DNA from: Pisaster brevispinus
Lineage: Eukaryota; Echinodermata; Asteroidea; Forcipulatida; Asteriidae
Assembly (NCBI GenBank): GCA_023634235.1
Contig: JAMKCF010000002.1
Coordinates: 17,045,091 to 17,109,090, forward strand
Direction: 5' to 3'
Length of the DNA: 64,000 nucleotides
The notes under the pieces are model-generated. The model had not been told where the DNA came from, did no database searches, and worked only from the letters and a program-made list of their open reading frames with translations. Shown here one piece after another: positions 50,401 to 59,960 of this stretch. Positions within the stretch are counted from its first letter, which is position 1. Each line of letters starts with the position of its first letter. The translations under genes and the position numbers were made by a program.

Positions 50401-53400
50401 ATTCTTTATGGTTTTCTCTTAATTGAAGTGAGAATAAAAAATATATAACAAATTGGTGAAATTTAGAGTTTGTCTTAACACAAACTCTAGGTGTTCGGTT
50501 TCGGGGAGTACATGCCTGGTGTAAACCCCCCCCCCCAAAAAAAAAAAACCCGCTGCAAATCACTCGGCTGGAGTTCAAACCCACGACATTTGCACTGCTA
50601 CAGCACTGAGATGTCTTACCACCAGACCACCGAGCTAGTGTGTTGTCAGACAAAAGTGCTGACAATTTAGCAATTTTGCATGGAATAGACTAACAAAGCC
50701 TCATGCCAAATCATGCCTCGTGGACATTCTGATCAATGAACCGTCTGATCAATGGAACGGAACAGCCAGCCACAGTGCTTTTTGCCTTATACACAGTACA
50801 AATGCGGGTCAAAAGATAGGGAGCCTTTAACGTCCGATTTCGACCGGAAGTTTCGGTCAAATTGGTATCATCTCCGTGCAAACATTTGAGCAGGCTTACA
50901 GACCTACAATCTGATGTAAAAATTGTGATGAAATGATAAGTAGTTTTGAGATATGAATTTTTGAAATGTTCAACTTACGGTTTGAACCGGAAGTCAGGGT
51001 AAAATTGGGTCAAAAATCCATTATAGGGTTCTCGATTTATGATTTTTTCAAATAATAAACTTTGAATTAATGTTTTTCAATACCTGATGACGTAACTAAA
51101 GCGCTTTTATCTTCTAATGAATATCTAACTATATGTAAAGTTTCAAGTTGATAGGAGCTTCGGAAGTGTGCTTTTGTTAGCGGACAAGTGACAGAGAGAA
51201 GAAGAAGAAAAAGAAGAAGTAAACAAACAAAAATCCCGGAACAAAAACAAGAGGTGTTCCGGGCAGATTGCCCGAATGCCTAAAAAATATGAATCTGCCG
51301 AAATTTGCGCATATCGGCCCATTATGCTAGCTTGTACATTGGGAAAACCCTGCCATTGAAATGTTTACAGTTAATTTACCGACAAATGTGCAGAAATTTA
51401 CACTTTTCTGTATCACATCTGTTGGTGTTGTAGAAAAGGCAGACATCTGGTACAGTGATATCAGGCCAGCTTTGCTTAAGTATCTGCAATTCAGAGTAAA
51501 TAAAAGCACAAGGAGAGTTAAAATAACACAGAATAATTTGCCTTCTCCTAAATTCACTAAAACAGTGCGCACAGATTGGAAACTCACATTACAGCGACCA
51601 CATCACAAAGCTGATTTTAATATTGTTTTGTGTCAGTCATCAGAAACAAACTAGATAAGTGTCAGTGATCAGAAACACACTCAATATCCTATTACAAGAA
51701 ATTAGGCCAAGGTTTATTCCAAAACATTATACTTTTACAACCAAGAGGCCAAATTACACTTAAATTCATAAGAGAGGAACAAATAAAACAATTACTTTAC
51801 AAAGAAAATATTAAAATCTCATTTAAAAAAGAACACCAGTTACAACAAATCACAGGGGGAAACAACCAAATGTTAAAATATGAACATAAAATGGAATTGG
51901 GATGTTAATAAAGCCAAAGGTTTTAGTTTCTTTTTTTAGTCAGTCACTAATTGTTACTTTTTAGGCATAGACCATGACATGCAGGTCTTGAAAGAGGAAC
52001 AACAGAACCAGTACTTAATTGATGAGTTGTAGTTTGATTATGGTACCCTCAGCAGTCAATAACCTCCAACTGTTTGGCAAGCTTATTCTGGGATCCTTAG
52101 TCATACCAAATGAAGGAGAAACAATCTCCAACTGTTTGAAGCTGATTCTGGGATCCTTAGTCATACCAAATGAAGGAGAAACAATCTCCAACTGTTTGGC
52201 AAGCTGATTCTGGGATCCTTAGTCATACCAAATGAAGGAGAAACAATCTCAAACTGTTTGGCAAGCTGATTCTGGGATCCTTAGTCATACCAAATGAAGG
52301 AGAAACAATCTCCAACTATTTGGCAAGCTGATTCTGGGATCCTCAGTTATACTTAATGAAGGAGAAACAATCTCCAACTGTTTGGCAAGCTGATTCTGGG
52401 ATCCTCAGTCATACCAAATGAAGGAGAAACAATCTGCAACTGTTCCGCAAGCTGATTCTGGGATCCTTAGTCATACCAAATGAAGGAGAAACAATCTCCA
52501 ACTATTTGGCAAGCTGATTCTGGGATCCTCAGTTATACCAAATGAAGGAGAAACAATCTCCAACTGTATGGCAAGCTGATTCTGGGATCCTCAGTTATAC
52601 TTAATGAAGGAGAAACAATCTCCAACTGTTTGGCAAGCTGATTCTGGGATCCTTAGTCATACCAAATGAAGGAGAAACAATCTCCAACTATTTTGGCAAG
52701 CTGATTCTGGGATCCTCAGTTATACCAAATGAAGGAGAAATAATCTCTAACTGTTTGGCAAGCTGATTCTGGGATCCTCAGTTATACCAAATGAAGAAGA
52801 AACAATCTCCAACTATTTTGGCAAGCTGATTCTGGGATCCTCAGTTATACCAAATGAAGGAGAAACAATCTCCAACTGTTTGGCAAGCTGATTCTGGGAT
52901 CCTCAGTTACAACAAACAAATGTTTGGCAATATAATTTACCTGCATTACATGGCTATCCTCAAGGTGGTCCAACCCGTTGAGTTTCAAGACTTTCTCATT
53001 GTGTTGTACACCCCAGAGCTGATGTGGCCAGAAACACTTCCTACCACGCTTACATCCCCCCGAGACAAAGTGCAGACAGAGATGAAAATCCTCACAACCT
53101 TGACAGCCATCACTATTGTTGGGGTTGTACTGATCACACAAATCTGCGTCCGTCTTTATCCTTAGAAAGCCAAATTGCACAATGGCAGTTATCTTTTAAA
53201 CTACATGAAACTTTTCTGTTACACATGCTGCCCTTAAAATATTTATTGTTAATACTGAATACTAAACACCCTTCCCAACCAACCCTCTCCCCCATCCCTT
53301 CCCCCTCCCCTCCCCCAATTAAAAGGAAAAATGGTGGGGGGAAATACAATAATGCCTCCCACAATGCTATACCTGACAGTGCACTCATCACGTTTGGTAT

Positions 53401-53614
53401 CATTATCCAGTCGGAAAAGTTTGTGAGGAGACTCATTTAAGAATTTCTGAAGAGAGGACAATGGCATCACCATAATGTTATCAAGGACCATGGCCTCCTG
53501 GAGAGCATCCAAGGTGAGGCTTCCCCCACACATACACAGACGCTTTGATATCCATTGTTCCAGGTTGATTGTTGCATGAGGTGTCATCCTTGCTGGTGGT
53601 GCCCATGAGGCCAT
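44428..53614 (-). CDS. PARP12: PARP12/ZC3HAV1-type CCCH zinc-finger mono-ADP-ribosyltransferase, 11 exons
   Basis: Exons in transcript order: 53614-53373, 53160-52941, 51483-51380, 49629-49443, 48608-48526, 48024-47739, 47441-47263, 46685-46490, 45981-45797, 45463-45236, 44857-44428; GT-AG throughout, phases join to 779 aa (human PARP12 about 700). Residues 1-75 resemble the winged-helix N terminus of ZAP/PARP12. Seven CCCH fingers follow: two in exon 2, one in exon 3, one across exons 3/4, one in exon 5, one across exons 5/6 and one in exon 7, mostly CX7CX5CX3H. Two WWE domains follow (WQYSDDDQQWTSW in exon 7; WQWYYLDNGSVW in exon 8), then the PARP domain with LLFHGT, GCYFSKTSVYSDCY and YPEYMITYKK. 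A hydrophobic residue in the third triad position predicts mono-ADP-ribosylation. Family members act in RNA binding, stress granules and antiviral defence. Exon 6 was started at the acceptor giving a complete finger; its donor GTATGG is weaker. Confidence 0.9.
46170..46305. repeat. TTGA/TTGATTGA simple repeat in PARP intron 8
   Basis: Imperfect repeats of TTGATTGA/TCAATCAA on both strands fill this stretch, including ATTGATTGATTGG and TGATTGATTGGTTGATTG. It lies between exons 8 and 9. Confidence 0.7.
48990..49150 (+). repeat. Probable interspersed-repeat fragment in PARP intron 4
   Basis: A GC-richer patch in AT-rich surroundings, with GGCTCGGAGCGCGAAGCC, GCCCGCTTAAGGGCCC and GGTCCTCGACCC. 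It resembles the body of an old dispersed repeat and has no coding support. Class and ends are unknown. Confidence 0.35.
50470..50645 (-). repeat. tRNA-derived SINE (second family), minus strand
   Basis: On the minus strand the element starts near 50640 with CTAGCTCGGTGGTCTGGTGG (A box) and has GGGTTTGAACTCC (B box) about 60 nt later, then CAGCGGG, a 12-nt T run and a C/G run. The head resembles a tRNA with a GGTGGT D loop and differs from the family at 43649. It lies in PARP intron 3. Confidence 0.7.
50830..51260 (+). repeat. Dispersed repeat, copy B (PARP intron 3)
   Basis: Shares ordered blocks with 9925-10230 (see copy A). It continues past that similarity with CCTGATGACGTAACTAAAGCGC, a GAAGAAGAAG purine tract near 51200 and a GC-rich end (GTTCCGGGCAGATTGCCCGAA). 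Probably a longer copy of an uncharacterised transposon family. Confidence 0.5.
52062..52910 (+). repeat. 62-bp minisatellite in PARP intron 2
   Basis: About 13-14 head-to-tail copies of a 62-bp unit containing CTCCAACTGTTTGGCAAGCT, GATTCTGGGATCC, (T/C)AGT(C/T)ATACCAAATGAAGG and AGAAACAATC. Copies differ at a few positions (TTAGTC versus CTCAGTT; ACTGTTTGG versus ACTATTTGG), and the alternation of the variants suggests higher-order duplication of unit pairs. It ends about 30 bp short of exon 2, so it abuts the donor side of that intron. Confidence 0.95.
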
Positions 53615-54112
53615 TTTGCTTAACCTGTAATATATTATACGAATCACAAACTATTAACCAGGACATACTAAAAAGTAGACATTTATACCTATGATTTTTT
53701 AATTTTGAATTTAGATTTTTTTAATTTGAGTGGTACAGAAAACGACTGACACAGCCGGCAGAAATGCCCAAGAAAAACATCACAAAAAATGAACTACGAA
53801 GTATTGCCTCTCATGATAGGCCTGTCAGTATTTATCACAACTTCTCAAAAAAGAAAAAAGAAAAACTCAAACCCACCTGAAACCCCTAATTATAGTTACT
53901 CAACTTGTTTTAGTGGTAATTTTGTTGGGGTTACATTGGTGTGCTTGCTGGGGTGGGGGAACTTTGTTTTGGGGGAGATGACTGGTTTCCTTCATCAGCA
54001 TGTACACAACATACTCCTCAAACTATGGTTGCTGTGTTATGCTATCATCTCCAATAATTGTCTCCAAGAAGTGGAGACAATAAAATAACTATTAGCATAA
54101 CAACTTCGTACA
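53615..54112. promoter_or_regulatory. PARP gene 5' region
   Basis: Sequence upstream of the minus-strand PARP start. On that strand ATTAATAGTTTGTGATTCG-like AT-rich DNA precedes the start; no TATA or initiator can be pinned down. The promoter should lie here, before the mariner-like element that begins at 54113. Confidence 0.3.
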
Positions 54113-54280
54113 GAGTGAGTCAAAAAGAAAAAATAAACTTTTTTAATTACCCACTGTTTTAATGTGTAGCAATATAGATAAGAAATTTTATGTACTTTTT
54201 GTTAATTCACTCTTCCTGCTTTTTTGGGTGTCAGTTTCACTGGATTAGTTTTAGTGCTTGGCTGCACAGGATGCAATTAA

Positions 54281-54870
54281 CCCTTTCCTTACCATAGGCG
54301 ACTTTAGTCGACTGCACTCATACCCCCTCTTCCTTACCATTGGCGACTTTAGTCGACCAAGCTTGCACACAAAAAAGCACTCAAGCCTGAGCACAAAGGC
54401 CATTTGTAACAAAGTTGTATTTTTGTCCATGTTCACCCTCCATACCCAAGCTTACCATCATCGGAAAGAGAGAGATCGGATCTTTCCAATGGTGCTAAAA
54501 TAAAATAAGGTTGCTATTATGCAATCTCTTCAAATTGGTATAGGAAGATCCGAAATGCCAAACATCTACGGAGCACCATATGGTTGTGTACAAAAAAGTG
54601 TTTGAGGTTACAGATTGCACTGAGGAAAGAAAGACCAAGAACTTTGACATTTATTGGCCCAATCTCAATGAGTTTTAAATTATATGAAAGGGAATTCAAT
54701 AAGGAAGAACTTTTTTATTACTTATTTTGCTGTAAAACAATATCTTCAAGGAGATAATGGAGTTTGTAAAAAATGGCCTTTGAACGAAAGCTTTCTGTTG
54801 TGTAAGAATGTGTGCTTCACCAGCAGTCACCAGCGGTTGTTTATGTCCAAACAATTCGGTAATGAAAGGG
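54281..54870. mobile_element. piggyBac-like MITE nested in the mariner-like element
   Basis: A 590-bp insert bounded by TTAA at 54277-54280 and 54871-54874. Its ends are CCCTTTCCTTACC (left) and, in reverse complement, CCCTTTCATTACC (right). TTAA targets with CCC-starting ends are the piggyBac hallmark. Near the left end a segment with CTTCCTTACCATTGGCGAC and TTTAGTCGAC is present twice about 50 bp apart. No transposase frame is present. Confidence 0.85.
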
Positions 54871-54874
54871 TTAA

Positions 54875-55525
54875 AAGTCAGTGCCTTTTTTGTTGATTAA
54901 AAATGTATTTTGGAGGTGTTGACGGTACTGTTCGTGTTGATGGCGTGTTGACGGTATTTACTATTTAGTAGTAGGACCCCTACAGAGAGCAGATTCAATT
55001 CGTTCGAGCAAAATTGTACTGCGAAGGGGTTATCATGTGGTGATTCATGATTCAGTCTGCCTGAGTGCCTGGGCTGGGTCAGCTAATATTAATGTTATGC
55101 TAGACCCATTAACTGTACAGTGTACTCTATTATAAAAATGTTAATGTTGACATTCAGTCGAGTGCTGTACCTACACCGTCCTAGTACCTACCTGTACCTA
55201 GCCTCACTTTGTGTGGCCATTGATGATAAAGGTAGAATTATGCTGTGGTGAAGGTCTCTGAATCCTTGGCTAGACACACGGCTCATTTTTGTTGTTGAGC
55301 TAAGGTAAGGCCAAGGGCACCAGTGATAGTTAGTGTGTTGTATACTTATAAGTTATCTTAATCTTGTTAATGTATGGTCTTTTTGCCATTTTTAAGGCAT
55401 TTTTTGTGGCTGGGTAAATGACTGAAGATGTCAACATTTTTTTTTTTAGAGTACAGTGCGATCCGATAGTGGAATGCCATTAAGTGATTCTATTTAGTAT
55501 TTATTTTTCAGATCGCGGGTTTGAC
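54875..55525 (+). pseudogene. DDOST: DDOST gene fragment (intron 1 end, 3' splice site, 14 nt of exon 2)
   Basis: Begins at AGTCAGTGCCTTTTTTGTTG, inside what is the right arm of the hAT-like MITE at the parent locus, then follows DDOST intron 1 base by base, with scattered substitutions and indels, to TTTTTCAGATCGCGGGTTTG (splice acceptor and exon start), ending at GAC in 55525. Because the intron is kept, the copy was made from DNA, not from spliced mRNA. It cannot encode protein, but the acceptor is intact in sequence. Confidence 0.88.
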
Positions 55526-55697
55526 CTCCTTATTGCCTCTTGAGTAGTCAAGCATGAACACTTATCCAGTGAAACTGGCACCAAATGAAGCAGGAAGAGA
55601 ACATTTACAAGTACATGAGAATATCTTATCTATATTGCTACACAATAAAACAATGGGCAATATAAAAAGTGTATGATTTTTTTTGACTCGCACTGTA

Positions 55698-57263
55698 GTA
55701 TATTAAGTAGTTCTTGGCAAAGTTTACTATAGCCCAGGTTGACTCCTTGGTCTTGTTGGTTGAATATGAAAAAGACACTGACGTTCAGCATACCAGGGCT
55801 AAGTTTACTGGGACTTTTTTGGAACTAAAAACTTACTTCTTAATCTTTAAAATCAAGACAATACCTCCTCCACTCAGCTTGTCGTGTCGACTTTACCTAT
55901 CCGATCCAACGGTTTCTTCTTCACTTGCACTGATGGTCGAGTCGTCAATACTCAATGTTCCTCATCCATGTAAAAGAATTTAGCTTTTTAAACGTCAGTT
56001 TAGCTCCAGAAATGCAACGGAAGTGCAGAACACTTCTGACATGTCTGAGGCAATGGGATAAGGGGAATCCCCCATCGTTGAAACTCTATTGCGCATGTGG
56101 GGGGGGGGGGGGGGGGGGGGGAGAGAGAGAAGGGGTCCGCCACCGACGCGCCACCTACGTTGAAAATAGTCTCATTCGACTCTCTTATAGCGAGGGGGAA
56201 AAAATTACATGTGTTCAACTTCACGTTAAAATTGTATGAATTACCCGATAAACTCCTGGGGCAACATTTGTCAACATCCAAAACATCCGATGACATTTTT
56301 CTGAGAAAAAATGGGTCTGGAGATTTTTGTACGGATAATGTTTTTGGGGGGTTCATTACAGACTTTCAATGATAGTCGATTCGGCGTTTAATTTGACATT
56401 TTGACTGACGAAAATTCCTCCTAAAGAAGATCAATAAGTTGTTGAAATCCTGTGACCAGACATGGAAAGCCAAGCCTATTACAGAGAACAGACAGCTGAA
56501 CAGATTGTTCCACTTATCAGAGGGTTAGATCTGACGGTAGCTCATGTGGAGTGGTATAGCAGATTTTGTGTACATGTGCATGCCAGGAACAAATATCACA
56601 GCCCATTAAAAAAATACACAACTCTGGGACCCCCCCCCCCATCTTAGATAATATGTGGAATAGTCCTGTCTAGGATATCCTGGATGATCGAGTCCCCTAG
56701 GGCTTTGCAAGTAAATAAAAACAAGAAACACTTAAAATTTGTCACACCACACTGGCAATGTAATTTTCCCCACTCACATGAGGACTATTAAAAAATGAGT
56801 AAATCACCCCAAAAAATAAGCCACTATGATTTCAAAAGCATTCATGAGGCTTCTATGTATAAAAGACATATTATACACATTGAGTCATTAAGATTACCAA
56901 GCATTCATGAGGCTTCATCTGATGTCGGGTCAATCATTAAGTCATTATGATTCCACAAAGTGCAATTTCGTAACTAAAACGAGGTTTAATTTTGGTTTTC
57001 TTTTCTTCCCAAAGTTTGATTTACGACATCATGAATATATGTAGCAATCAAATAGTTTCCAGTTTTGTTTGTTTGAATAATTATTACTTTACTAATTATA
57101 GTCTTTACAATTATTTTCTCTTTCAAAAAGTAACTTGCTTAGCCCCGCCCCTCGTTAATAGTTTTGGTTTGTTTATGAAGTGCGCCCTCCCTAGGTCATA
57201 CTAATACAGTTTATATGAAGGGAGTTTCGATTTCAATTTCGTTTCTCTGATTTCTACCTAGAA
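55698..57263. other. Intergenic DNA upstream of the microprotein gene
   Basis: Contains a poly-G tract of about 22 bases at 56099-56120 followed by GAGAGAGAGA, and a direct repeat of CATTCATGAGGCTTC at about 56840 and 56904. Overlapping open frames around the G tract are compositional. The stretch just before 57264 should hold the promoter and 5' UTR of the small gene; a GTGCGCCCTCCC motif lies at about 57180. No further gene was supported. Confidence 0.4.
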
Positions 57264-58090
57264 ATGTCCTCTTTGACACAAAGTATGACGCTGTACGGAT
57301 TATCTGGCTATTCTTATAAGGCACGAGACTCACTGGATACTTTAAAGGTATGTTTTAGATTGATAAATAGGCAGTTGTGCCGGGTTTTCTATTTGTGTAA
57401 CTATGGTCATGGAGGTGATGAGATGGACATGTTGACATGTTGACGTTATGCCAATGTAAACATACCGTTGATCCGTACCGTACCGTACTTAGTTGTAGTT
57501 ATGTCATGATGTGTTTAGGTTGTTTGCCTGCCTCCCCCATCCCCCCCCCCCCCAGCTGACGATGCCTGCACTGCAGCATGTTTCTTTCATCCATGCTCTG
57601 AATTCATCTGAGCTATATGTTAATGTTTTACAGCTCCATGATCACATTCACAATTACATCCCTATGACCCCATACTAAAATAGGGCCAATCCACTTCGTA
57701 TGCAAAGATACGAATTTGGCACTGGGGCTAACATGTACCCTGCCTGAGACTCTGTCTGATCCCTCCACAGCAAAGTATTGACATAGAGTACTGACTCCAT
57801 CCTATACAGCTTCAGAAACCAAACTATTTGATCATATTTCATTTTGTAAGACACCACAAACTCACACTAGACTCATGACCACTTATCCCTTGGCTCTAGC
57901 AAATCATGCAAATACAAATAGCTTATGCTTCTAGAGGTACATTATTTTATGGTTAAAACTAGGAGTCTTGAGGTGATCCTTGGCTTGTTCTATTTTCCAG
58001 ATGCAAAGCCTCAAGAAAACACCCGCTCCAGGTATCACAGACGGAGTCATAGTTTTAACCATAGCAGGAGCTATTGCATTGCTTTTATGA
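57264..58090 (+). CDS. Two-exon gene for a 57-aa single-pass membrane microprotein
   Basis: Exon 1, 57264-57347 (28 codons), starts MSSLTQSMTLYGLSGY and ends with a GTATGT donor. Exon 2, 58001-58090, follows the acceptor TATTTTCCAG and encodes 29 residues plus TGA. Phase 0 on both sides gives a 57-aa protein. The N-terminal 40 residues are polar with scattered Lys/Arg; then comes PAPGITDGVIVL and an uninterrupted hydrophobic segment of about 18 residues that ends at the very C terminus (AIALLL), as in tail-anchored proteins. I do not recognise the family. Support comes from clean splice sites, matching phase and the coherent membrane segment. A longer exon 1 frame does not continue usefully past the donor. 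Confidence 0.6.
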
Positions 58091-59265
58091 TGTCTATACA
58101 TGTATGTCTATGTACCACATAGCTGCTGTTGCTCTGGGTATAGTACCTTGGTTGCTATAGGATAGTGCATTGGTTGATACGGGAGTAGTTGTTTACTGCA
58201 AGTTCACAATCAAAAGCCAGAATCTTTGTAAGGGGTGCTATAATTAATGGATTGAAAGTGATAATTAAGGAAGTTATCGGCTTCTACAGTAGAGTGTGTT
58301 TTATGGTAATGGAAAAGTTGTTGATGAGCAGTGTCTTATCTTGTTGTTTTATTTTAAGATTATCATTATTGACATGAATAGCCTACATCATTGTGGGTTT
58401 ATAGGCCCCAGCCTGCCAGCAGATGCTTGCTTACCAACATTGACAGTTTGAATCAATGATCACACTACATCCTTTCTCAGTGATCGGTCATCAGAATTTT
58501 TTTTTTTAAATGGGATAGATACAAACAAACAAAAACCACTAATACATTTCCACTTAAGTCAAAAAGATAACCCTATTTTGGTAACAAATTGTATTTTTAG
58601 TCATAATGAGTGAAAAATGGGGGAGGGGTTGCATCTTTCCTTTTATGTTTAATAAAATGACTTTCTGTGGTGTCATCATTGAGTGAAAACAGAACTGGTC
58701 ATTTTAAAAGCTTTTGATTTTGGATTCTTATAGGCCTACTTGATCTCGCCTTGTTCTTTTGTTATTTTTGTTCATGACTTTTCAATCTGTTTTTGACATT
58801 TCTCTGCAGTTTTATTTGTGTGATTGAATTCCAAGCACTTCCAGTCTGTCCCAACATCTGAGAAAGCTAACTCTACTTTTGAGGGTCTAAGAGTGAAATT
58901 GATGGAGAAACAGAGTCATACGGCTTTAAGGAGCTCACCTGTTAGTGATAAAGCTGTGAGATGAGGCACAATTGGATCAAGAGTGGCCAGACATCTCAGA
59001 ATAAAACTAGTTGATGGAGAGACATCCCCAGAGGTGGATGACTGCAAGGTGTGCACCAGGCTTTACAGGTAAAAAACTTGAAATGAATTCTTTCTTTAAA
59101 CGCAGGTACACTTTGGGTAATTACCAAAGACCAGTATCCTCCCTTGGTGTATCCCAACATATGCATAAAATAACCAACCTGTGAAAATTTTGGCTCAAAT
59201 TGTTGTCGAAGTTGCAAGAAAATAATCAAAAGAAAAAAAATACTTGTTGCTAAGAATTGCATACT
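58091..59265. other. 3' flank of the microprotein gene; no gene seen
   Basis: Probable 3' UTR and intergenic DNA. An open stretch at about 58862-58967 ends in TGA but has no start or convincing acceptor. AATAAA occurs at about 58649 and could serve as a polyadenylation signal. Nothing further is supported. Confidence 0.4.
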
Positions 59266-59269
59266 TTGA

Positions 59270-59960
59270 GATACCCTTACCCTCACCAAGTAAGTGTTTA
59301 TGCTCATTAATTTAAAACTTCTGATAAAAAAACATAACTTCTAACCTTAACCCTCACCCTTACCAAGTAAGTTTTATGCTCATTAATTTAAAACTTTTGA
59401 TAAAAAACCCTTACCTTGTCCCTAACTCGAACCAAAACCCTTACCAAGTAAGTTTTTGTGCTCATTAATTTAAAACTATTGATCAAAAACCCTAACCCTT
59501 ACTAAGTAAGTTTTTATGCTCATTAGTTCAAAACTTTTTATGAAAAACCCTTCCCCTGACCCTAACTCGAACCATAACCCTTACCAAGTAAGTTTTTATG
59601 CTCATTAATTTAAAAATGTTGATCAAAAACCTTAACCCTAACGCTAACCCTTATCAAGTAAGTTTTATGCTCATTAATTTAAACATTTTGATGAAAAAAA
59701 CCTAATCCCAACCCTAACCGCAACCCTTACCAAGTAAGTTTTTATGATCATTAATTTAAAACTGTTGATCAAAAACCCTTACCCTAACTCTAACCTTAAC
59801 CCTTACTCTTATCAAGTAAGTTTTTTATGCTCATTAATTTAAAAATGTTGATAAAAAAACCTAACTCCAACCCTATTCTTAACCCTTACCAATAAAGGTC
59901 ATATGTTTATTAGTTGAAAACTTGCGATAAAAACCCATAACCCTAACCTTTGACAATTTT
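59270..59960 (+). repeat. Minisatellite with interstitial telomere-like CCCTAA blocks
   Basis: About eight copies of a unit of roughly 75-90 bp. Each has a conserved half (ACCAAGTAAGTTTTTATGCT then CATTAATTTAAAACT, TTGATAAAAAA) and a variable half made of degenerate CCTTACC/CCCTAACCC/CCCTAACTCGAACC repeats. The variable half resembles the complement of the TTAGGG telomere repeat. Unit length varies with the number of hexamers. Confidence 0.9.

Larger units (their letters stand above)
54113..55695. mobile_element. Mariner-like TIR element carrying a captured DDOST fragment
   Basis: A 1,583-bp element flanked by TA (54111-54112 and 55696-55697). Its ends are imperfect inverted repeats about 168 bp long: CAGAGTGAGTCAAAAAG (left) and, in reverse complement, CAGTGCGAGTCAAAAAA (right). 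Both contain GTGTAGCAATATAGATAAGA, CTCTTCCTGCTT and CAGTTTCACTGGAT. TA targets and CAGNGNGAGTCAAAAA ends suggest Tc1/mariner. Between the arms are a nested piggyBac-like MITE (54281-54870) and about 650 bp similar to DDOST intron 1 plus 14 nt of exon 2 (about 54875-55525). The right arm begins immediately after the exon-derived bases. There is no transposase frame. Confidence 0.8.

Noticed and set aside
50351..50665. A 104-codon minus-strand frame
   Set aside because: It is a translation through the SINE at 50470-50645 and its homopolymer runs.
52062..52910. CRISPR-like or coding repeat array
   Set aside because: Units are head-to-tail without unique spacers, and the genome is eukaryotic; the short frame at 52019-52207 only reads through three units.
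58862..58967. Open stretch ending in TGA downstream of the microprotein gene
   Set aside because: No convincing acceptor and the microprotein frame already ends at 58090.
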